Assembly (NCBI GenBank): GCA_946183755.1
Contig: CAMHCZ010000031.1
Coordinates: 1-13,956, forward strand
DNA from: an uncultured bacterium
GTDB taxonomy: Bacteria; Bacteroidota; Bacteroidia; Bacteroidales; Paludibacteraceae
DNA: 13,956 nucleotides
Direction: 5' to 3'
This document shows, one piece after another, positions 7,678 through 12,838 of this stretch (position 1 is its first letter; each line of letters starts with the position of its first letter). Under the pieces are notes generated by a model that searched no databases, was not told where the DNA came from, and was given only the letters and a program-made list of their open reading frames with translations. The translations under genes were made by a program, and so were the position numbers.

Positions 7678-8907
7678 TTATGCTTTTCTGTTGTAAATCT
7701 CTTTTACGATTTCGATTATCACGTTTGTGGCTTTTTCCATTGACTGCACTGGGACGTACTCATGCACGCCGTGGAAGTTCATTCCTCCGGCGAATATGTT
7801 GGGACATGGCAGTCCCTTGAACGAGAGCTGTGCGCCGTCGGTTCCGCCTCTTATCGGCTGAACCTTTGGTGTTATGCCTGCGTTTTCCATTGCCTTTTGT
7901 GCTATTTCCACAATGTGCATCACAGGCTCTATCTTCTTCCTCATGTTGTAGTACTGGTCCTCGATGCGGACACTCGCTGTGCCTTCTCCGTGCTTGCGGT
8001 TTATCGCCTCGGCGCATTCCTTCATCATCTCCTTGCGTTTCTCAAACATCTCGCGGCTGTGGTCTCTTATTATGTAGCCCAGTTCAGCGTGGTCCACAGT
8101 GCCTTCGGTTCTTGTCAGGTGGAAGAAGCCTTCGTAGCCTTCGGTGTGTGCCGGAGTTTCGTTGGCAGGCAGCATGCTGGCATAATCCATGGCAATGAGG
8201 CTTGCGTTCTTCATCTTGCCTTTCGCCTCGCCCGGGTGTATGTTGCATCCTTTTATGAAAACGTCAGCCCGCGCAGCGTTGAAGTTCTCGAACTCCAGTT
8301 CGCCGACTTCGCCTCCGTCCATGGTGTAAGCCCAGTCGGCGCCGAATTTCTCCACGTCGAACTTGTCGGCTCCGCGGCCGATTTCCTCGTCAGGCGTGAA
8401 TGCGATTCTTATCTTTCCATGCTTTATGTCGCTGTGTGTCAGAAGATATTCGGCGGCGGTCATTATCTCGGCAATGCCGGCTTTGTCGTCGGCTCCGAGC
8501 AGTGTTGTGCCGTCGGTTACGATTATGTCCTCGCCTTTGTGCTTCAGCAGTTCAGGGAAGTCTTTTGTGCCGAGTGTTATGTTCTTCTCTTTGTTCAGTG
8601 TTATGTCGCTGCCGTCGTAGTTGCTCACGATTCTTGCCTTGACGTCTTTGCCGGAAGCGTCAGGCGACGTGTCCATGTGCGCTATGAATCCGACGGTCAG
8701 GATATTCTCGTCGGTGTTGCTTTCGATAGTGGCATAGACATATCCGTCCTTGCTGACTTCGGCGTCGGCGATTCCTATGCCTATGAGCTCTTCCTTCAGC
8801 GCCTCGGCAAGTGTGTTCTGCCCGTTGGTGCTGGGGCAGCGGTCTATGCTTTCGTTCGATGTGGTCTCGAACTTAATATACTTCAGAAATCTTTCAGTGA
8901 CTGTCAT
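7678..8907 (-). CDS. pepT: Peptidase T (tripeptide aminopeptidase)
   Basis: This 409-residue cytosolic M20 metallopeptidase removes N-terminal residues from tripeptides. The dizinc ligands and catalytic residues are all visible: His77 and Asp79 in AHMDTSPD, Asp140 in LGADDKAG, Glu174/Glu175 in TPDEEIGRG, Asp197 in YTMDGGEVGELEFE, and His379 in NFHGVHEY. The dimerisation (lid) domain lies between about 208 and 320. Length equals E. coli PepT (408). It is the first gene of a minus-strand pair with the acyl-CoA ligase. It faces the SDR gene across a 198-base divergent region. Confidence 0.96.
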   Translation of the reverse strand: MTVTERFLKYIKFETTSNESIDRCPSTNGQNTLAEALKEELIGIGIADAEVSKDGYVYATIESNTDENILTVGFIAHMDTSPDASGKDVKARIVSNYDGSDITLNKEKNITLGTKDFPELLKHKGEDIIVTDGTTLLGADDKAGIAEIMTAAEYLLTHSDIKHGKIRIAFTPDEEIGRGADKFDVEKFGADWAYTMDGGEVGELEFENFNAARADVFIKGCNIHPGEAKGKMKNASLIAMDYASMLPANETPAHTEGYEGFFHLTRTEGTVDHAELGYIIRDHSREMFEKRKEMMKECAEAINRKHGEGTASVRIEDQYYNMRKKIEPVMHIVEIAQKAMENAGITPKVQPIRGGTDGAQLSFKGLPCPNIFAGGMNFHGVHEYVPVQSMEKATNVIIEIVKEIYNRKA

Positions 8908-9016
8908 TGTGCATATTTATGCGATAAACTAATGTGCATCATACAAATATATTATAATTCTTAATAATGTATGCGTTATTTGTGCATAATAATCGAAAAT
9001 AATGCATGATGTGCAA
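8908..9016. repeat. TGTGCAT repeats between pepT and the SDR gene
   Basis: TGTGCAT occurs exactly at 8908-8914, 8933-8939 and 8981-8987, and as TGTGCAA at 9010-9016. All are in the plus orientation within 110 bases of the divergent intergenic region. Spacings of 25, 48 and 29 bases do not share a helical period. They could be regulator half-sites, or chance in AT-rich DNA. Confidence 0.35.
8944..8951 (-). promoter_or_regulatory. -7 element of pepT
   Basis: The minus strand reads TATATTTG, matching TAnnTTTG, 36 bases before the pepT start codon. No convincing -33 TTTG is present at 19-base spacing. Confidence 0.55.
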
Positions 9017-9024
9017 AATCTCTC

Positions 9025-9055
9025 TTTCACGGCACGAAAAAAATGCTTAGTTTTG
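9025..9055 (+). promoter_or_regulatory. Promoter of the SDR gene
   Basis: TTTC (9025-9028), 19 bases, then TAGTTTTG (9048-9055) match the Bacteroidota consensus with one mismatch in the -33 element. The start codon follows 50 bases later, giving a leader of about 45 bases. Confidence 0.7.
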
Positions 9056-9105
9056 TTTCTTGTAACGTTATTCGCAATTATTCATAAACATAAAATAACA
9101 AACAA

Positions 9106-9921
9106 ATGGAGGATAAGAACATTTTAGGCAAGTTCTCTTTGGAGGGCAAAATCGCATTGGTAACTGGCGGCTCTTATGGCATAGGAATGGCTATAGCAAA
9201 GGCTTTGGCTTATGCTGGTGCGAAAATCGCGTTCAACGGACGCCGCGCGAATCTGATAGCTGACGCAGAGAAGGAGTACGCATCGCTCGGCATCAACGCC
9301 AAGGGATATGTGTTCGACATCACTAACGAAGCTGATGTGCAGAAGTTCATCCCTCAGATAGAGAAGGACTTTGGCGGCAGCATCGATATTCTGGTGAACA
9401 ACGCCGGCATCATCAAGCGTATCCCTGCCACAGACATGACAGTGGAGGAGTTCCGCCAGGTTATCGACATCGACCTGACTGGCGCTTTCATCATGTCCAA
9501 GGCTGTGGCTCCGGGCATGATCGCCAAGGGCGGAGGCAAGATTATCAACGTATGCTCTCTGATGAGCGAGCTCGGTCGTGAGACAGTCTGCGCTTACGCG
9601 GCTGCCAAGGGCGGACTCAAGATGCTGACACGCAACCTCGCTTGCGAGTGGGCTGAGCACAATATACAGGTGAACGGTATCGGTCCTGGCTACATAGCTA
9701 CACCTCAGACTGCGCCATTGCGCGAGAAGCAGGCTGACGGCTCGCGCCATCCTTTCGACCAGTTCATCATCGCCAAGACTCCAGCTGCTCGTTGGGGAAC
9801 TCCTGAGGACCTGATGGGCACTGCAGTGTTCCTGTCTTCTGAGGCATCGAACTTCGTGAACGGACAGATTCTTTACGTTGACGGCGGTATTTTGGCTTAC
9901 ATAGGCAAGCAGCCTAAGTAA
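9106..9921 (+). CDS. Gluconate 5-dehydrogenase-type short-chain dehydrogenase
   Basis: This is a 271-residue classical SDR. The cofactor motif is TGGSYGIG (20-27), NNAG is at 98-101, and the catalytic set is Ser151, Tyr164 and Lys168 (YAAAK). The stretches CSLMSELGRETV (150-161) and NGIGPGYIATPQTAPLRE (190-207) are typical of the gluconate 5-dehydrogenase/KduD branch. The likely reaction is NAD(P)H-linked interconversion of 5-keto-D-gluconate and D-gluconate, or the related 2-deoxy-3-keto-gluconate step of uronate breakdown. It has its own promoter and terminator and no kduI or sugar-pathway gene beside it, so the substrate cannot be settled from context. Confidence 0.87.
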   Translation: MEDKNILGKFSLEGKIALVTGGSYGIGMAIAKALAYAGAKIAFNGRRANLIADAEKEYASLGINAKGYVFDITNEADVQKFIPQIEKDFGGSIDILVNNAGIIKRIPATDMTVEEFRQVIDIDLTGAFIMSKAVAPGMIAKGGGKIINVCSLMSELGRETVCAYAAAKGGLKMLTRNLACEWAEHNIQVNGIGPGYIATPQTAPLREKQADGSRHPFDQFIIAKTPAARWGTPEDLMGTAVFLSSEASNFVNGQILYVDGGILAYIGKQPK

Positions 9922-9948
9922 CAGCCGCACGGAAACGGAATCCATAAG

Positions 9949-9979
9949 AAAAGGCATCGTGAAAAACGGTGCCTTTTTT
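9949..9979. terminator. Bidirectional terminator between SDR and the regulator gene
   Basis: AAGGCATCG (9951-9959) pairs with CGGTGCCTT (9967-9975) with one G-T pair and a 7-base loop, followed on the plus strand by T-run 9974-9979. The minus strand has TTTTCTT after the stem, so it can also end the convergent regulator gene, whose stop codon is only 2 bases away. Confidence 0.88.
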
Positions 9980-9980
9980 G

Positions 9981-11081
9981 TTATATGGTGCTTCTGAACT
10001 TGCTCGGCGACAGGCCTTTCTGCTTGATGAAGAATTTGCTGAACTGCGCTTGCGACGAGAATCCCAGCGAGTCCGATATGGCTTGTATCGGCAGTCGCGA
10101 TGTCTCAAGCATCGACATCGCCTCCTTCATTATATAATTCGAAATTGTCTGCTTCGGGGTGACGCCCACGACCTTGTCGGTCACTTGCGAGAGGTATCTG
10201 GTGCTGATGGACAGCTTGTCGGCGTAGAAAGCCACGTCGTGCGCCACTTTGTAGTGCTCGGCTATGAGGCTTAGGAACGTGTTGTAGATGTCGGCAGGCC
10301 GGAGCTCGCGGTTGTCGTTGGCTGAGTAAACGACCTGGCTGTGCATGTATGAGTGGGCGGAGGCTACGGCGCTTTTCACGTCGTCGCCCATGGCGAGTCT
10401 TGTGGCTATGGCTGTGGACATGGCTCCGCTGACTCCGTGCTTGAGCCATCCGTCCGTGTTGTGCGACGTGAAGAATGACTTCTCGCCGTCGCTGTAGAGC
10501 AGTGCGGTAATCATTCCGTCCTGCATGATGCCACCTCTTAGCAGCACGGCTTTCGCTCCCAGTGCGCATAGCGACACAGCCGCATAGACCATGTCTTCGT
10601 TGGTGTTGATTTTGCGCCCGATGAAAAACTCGGCGTCCTCGCATTTAATGAACAGGAGGCTTGATATGGGAATCAGCAGTTTCTTCCAAGCCTCTGTGGC
10701 TTCCACACCCATGAGCCTTTCGCCTTTCGATGAAAGGATTTTTGGCGCGGTCACTATGTTACGGCAGCCGATTATCTCGTTTCTTATGGCTGACACGGTC
10801 TCCTCGTTTCTCACCATGCCCACTTTCACCGCCTTCGGAAAGCAAGTGTGCAGTATGGCTCGCGTCTGCCCGGCCACGATTTCAGGCGACAAGTCGATTA
10901 TATGCTCGATGCCGCTGTCGTTCTGCACCGTGATGGACGTGATGGCAGTCTCGGCATGGCCGCCAAGAGCCGTTATGGTCTTGATGTCGCGCTGTATGCC
11001 AGTGCCGCCAGTGTTGTCGGAGCCGGTTATCGTGAGAATTGGTGTCAGTCCTTTCATGGTGCAATGATAGTCTTTTTGCAT
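9981..11081 (-). CDS. ThiD/pyridoxal-kinase-like domain fused to AraC-type DNA-binding domain; putative vitamin B6 regulator
   Basis: This 366-residue protein has two parts. Residues about 11-252 follow the ThiD/ribokinase fold: TITGSDNTGGTGIQRDIKT (17-35), VQND (52-55) and KVGMV (86-90). Residues about 262-366 are an AraC-family double helix-turn-helix (VAFYADKLSISTRYLSQV, then AISDSLGFSSQAQFSKFF and GLSPSKF). The kinase-like part seems inactive. The ThiD GTGC loop aligns without gaps to GVSG (216-219), so catalytic Cys is Gly219, and DPVM is APKI (112-115). It is divergent from pdxS-pdxT and ends at a shared terminator, so I infer a B6-vitamer or pyrimidine sensor controlling pdxST. ATG at 11057 (Met9) is an alternative start closer to ThiD N-termini. 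The fold and HTH calls are firm; the ligand and target are inference. Confidence 0.85.
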   Translation of the reverse strand: MQKDYHCTMKGLTPILTITGSDNTGGTGIQRDIKTITALGGHAETAITSITVQNDSGIEHIIDLSPEIVAGQTRAILHTCFPKAVKVGMVRNEETVSAIRNEIIGCRNIVTAPKILSSKGERLMGVEATEAWKKLLIPISSLLFIKCEDAEFFIGRKINTNEDMVYAAVSLCALGAKAVLLRGGIMQDGMITALLYSDGEKSFFTSHNTDGWLKHGVSGAMSTAIATRLAMGDDVKSAVASAHSYMHSQVVYSANDNRELRPADIYNTFLSLIAEHYKVAHDVAFYADKLSISTRYLSQVTDKVVGVTPKQTISNYIMKEAMSMLETSRLPIQAISDSLGFSSQAQFSKFFIKQKGLSPSKFRSTI

Positions 11082-11109
11082 AATAAGAACAAACTATATA
11101 TTCCTAATA

Positions 11110-11168
11110 TGACAAAAATATTTCCCGATAAGGCAATGAATTAGTTGTTTTCTCAGTAGTTTTTGTCA
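11110..11168. promoter_or_regulatory. Candidate operator: inverted and direct repeats between the regulator and pdxS
   Basis: TGACAAAAA (11110-11118) and its exact complement TTTTTGTCA (11160-11168) are centred 50 bases apart. The second arm lies in an 11-base palindrome TTTTGTCAAAA (11161-11171). TAGTTGTTTTC (11142-11152) and TAGTTTTTGTC (11157-11167) form a direct repeat matching at 9 of 11 positions, offset by 15 bases. A related TAGTTTGTTC lies inverted at 11087-11096. This is the arrangement expected for an AraC-type regulator, but no binding is shown. Confidence 0.45.
11113..11120 (-). promoter_or_regulatory. Possible -7 element of the ThiD-AraC gene
   Basis: The minus strand reads TATTTTTG, 31 bases before the ATG at 11081. 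It overlaps the left arm of the inverted repeat, which would suit autoregulation. The -33 element is not evident. Confidence 0.4.
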
Positions 11169-11184
11169 AAACAGGAGTATAAAC

Positions 11185-11215
11185 TTCGCACATGGAAACG
11201 ATATGCAGACCTTTG
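11185..11215 (+). promoter_or_regulatory. Putative pdxST promoter
   Basis: TTCG (11185-11188), 19 bases, then GACCTTTG (11208-11215) differ from TTTG-N19-TAnnTTTG by one base in each element. Transcription would begin near 11222, about 24 bases before the ATG at 11246. The repeats at 11142-11168 lie just upstream of the -33 element, where an activator would bind. The imperfect elements fit a promoter that needs activation. Confidence 0.5.
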
Positions 11216-11245
11216 CGGCGTAAAACAACAAAAAACGAAAAAAAC

Positions 11246-12118
11246 ATGTCAGACAGAAGTACATTGAACCGCAACTTGGCTCAGATGCTGAAGGGCGGAG
11301 TGATAATGGATGTTACCACACCAGAACAAGCGAAAATAGCAGAGAAGGCAGGCGCATGCGCAGTCATGGCGCTGGAGCGCATACCAGCAGACATACGTGC
11401 GGCAGGCGGTGTTTCGCGCATGAGCGATCCTAAAATGATAAAAGGCATACAGGAAGCAGTATCTATACCAGTGATGGCTAAGTGCCGTATCGGTCATTTC
11501 GCTGAGGCGCAGATACTTGAGGCAATAAGCATCGACTATATTGACGAGAGCGAGGTGCTGAGCCCAGCCGACGACGTGTACCATATAGACAAGCGCAAGT
11601 TCAACGTGCCATTCGTGTGCGGAGCCAAGGACTTGGGCGAGGCATTGCGCCGTATTAACGAGGGCGCGACCATGATACGTACCAAGGGTGAGCCAGGAAC
11701 CGGCGACGTGATACAAGCTGTGCGCCACATGCGCATGATGCAGAGCGAAATCCGCCGACTGACTTCGCTGAGCGAGGACGAGCTTTATGAGGCAGCGAAG
11801 CAGTTGCGTGTGCCATACGAGCTCGTAAGCTATGTGCACGACAACGGCAAGCTGCCAGTAGTGAACTTCGCTGCAGGAGGCGTGGCTACACCAGCCGATG
11901 CCGCACTGATGATGCAGCTTGGCGCTGAAGGCGTGTTCGTGGGCAGCGGAATATTCAAGAGCGGCGACCCTGTGAAGCGCGCTCAGGCGATAGTGAAAGC
12001 AGTGACTAACTACAACAATCCAGCAGTGCTGGCGGAGTTGAGCGAGGACCTCGGCGAGGCGATGGTCGGCATCAACGAGAGCGAGATACAGCTGCTGATG
12101 GCAGAAAGAGGAAAATAA
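11246..12118 (+). CDS. pdxS: Pyridoxal 5'-phosphate synthase subunit PdxS (Pdx1)
   Basis: This is the synthase subunit of the DXP-independent B6 pathway. It joins ribose 5-phosphate, glyceraldehyde 3-phosphate and ammonia from PdxT into PLP. The TIM-barrel protein of 290 residues shows Lys79 in VMAKCRIGH, the site of the first covalent intermediate, and Lys147 in IRTKGEPGTG, the second lysine that swings between the two sites. It also has ERIPADIRAAGG (44-55) and the C-terminal NYNNP region. I chose ATG 11246 (MSDRSTLNRNLAQMLKGG) because it matches family N-termini. An in-frame ATG at 11192 adds 18 unrelated residues and would lie upstream of the predicted transcript start. The stop abuts the pdxT start codon. 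Confidence 0.97.
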   Translation: MSDRSTLNRNLAQMLKGGVIMDVTTPEQAKIAEKAGACAVMALERIPADIRAAGGVSRMSDPKMIKGIQEAVSIPVMAKCRIGHFAEAQILEAISIDYIDESEVLSPADDVYHIDKRKFNVPFVCGAKDLGEALRRINEGATMIRTKGEPGTGDVIQAVRHMRMMQSEIRRLTSLSEDELYEAAKQLRVPYELVSYVHDNGKLPVVNFAAGGVATPADAALMMQLGAEGVFVGSGIFKSGDPVKRAQAIVKAVTNYNNPAVLAELSEDLGEAMVGINESEIQLLMAERGK

Positions 12119-12673
12119 ATGAAGATAGCTATATTGGCATTACAAGGAGCCTTCGCAGAGCACGAGGCTGCGCTTCGCAAATTAGGCGCGGAGACGTTTC
12201 TTGTGCGCAACAAGCAGGACTGGGCTCAGGAGAAGGACGGTCTGGTGATACCGGGCGGCGAAAGCACAGCCATGACACGCATCATGCGCGACGAGGAGCT
12301 GTGGGACCCGATTCGCGACGAGATACTTGGCGGACTGCCAGTATTCGGTACTTGCGCCGGACTGATAATGCTCGACAAGGAGCACCTCTCGACGATGAAC
12401 ATCACCGCCTTGAGAAACGCCTATGGCCGACAGCTGGGCAGCTTCTACACCGATGACGAATTCAAAGGCATCGGACGTGTGCCCATGACGTTCATTCGTG
12501 CGCCGTACATAGCGGAGCACGGCGACGGCGTGGAGGTGCTTGCCACAGTCGATGGCAGAGTAGTGGCGGCACGTCAGGGGGCGCAGCTGGTGACGGCTTT
12601 CCATCCGGAACTTAACGACGACAGCCGCATCCACGAGTATTTCCTCGACATCGTGTCTGCCAAATCCATATAG
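12119..12673 (+). CDS. pdxT: Pyridoxal 5'-phosphate synthase glutaminase subunit PdxT (Pdx2)
   Basis: This class I glutamine amidotransferase subunit hydrolyses glutamine and channels ammonia into PdxS. At 184 residues it is of normal length for the family. The nucleophile is Cys79 in FGTCAGLIML, and the rest of the triad is His162 and Glu164 in FHPEL. PGGEST is at 45-50 and the conserved RNAYGRQLGSF at 99-109. It follows pdxS with TAAATG and no gap, which suggests translational coupling and balanced subunit levels. A terminator lies 46 bases past the stop. Confidence 0.96.
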   Translation: MKIAILALQGAFAEHEAALRKLGAETFLVRNKQDWAQEKDGLVIPGGESTAMTRIMRDEELWDPIRDEILGGLPVFGTCAGLIMLDKEHLSTMNITALRNAYGRQLGSFYTDDEFKGIGRVPMTFIRAPYIAEHGDGVEVLATVDGRVVAARQGAQLVTAFHPELNDDSRIHEYFLDIVSAKSI

Positions 12674-12719
12674 TCTTTCGGAATCCCGCACAGGGGACGA
12701 GGGAAATCTGTTAATAATG

Positions 12720-12752
12720 AAGGCATCGCAACATAAAAGCGGTGCCTTTTTT
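12720..12752 (+). terminator. Terminator of pdxST
   Basis: AAGGCATCGC (12720-12729) pairs with GCGGTGCCTT (12739-12748), with one G-T pair and a 9-base loop, followed by a T-run to 12752. The stem is nearly identical to the terminator at 9949-9979. Confidence 0.9.
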
Positions 12753-12799
12753 ATTGCTGTTTCAACCGAAATCATCGTTATAATACCGCTAAAAATCCT

Positions 12800-12807
12800 T
12801 ATGTTTG
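12800..12807 (+). promoter_or_regulatory. -7 element of the gene at 12839
   Basis: TATGTTTG is an exact TAnnTTTG, 31 bases before the ATG at 12839. The -33 position shows no TTTG. Confidence 0.5.
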
Positions 12808-12838
12808 TAGATTGCAGTTGAATATACAAACGATAATC

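Noticed and set aside
7762..8964. A 400-codon plus-strand open frame antisense to pepT
   Set aside because: pepT has every catalytic residue and normal length on the other strand. The antisense product is Val/Leu/Tyr-rich with no motif.
9981..11081. Plain thiamin biosynthesis kinase ThiD
   Set aside because: The catalytic GTGC loop is degraded, an AraC DNA-binding domain is fused at the C-terminus, and the neighbours are pdxST, not thi genes.
11082..11245. A riboswitch upstream of pdxS
   Set aside because: The predicted leader is only about 24 bases and I see no conserved aptamer-like fold such as a TPP-type element.
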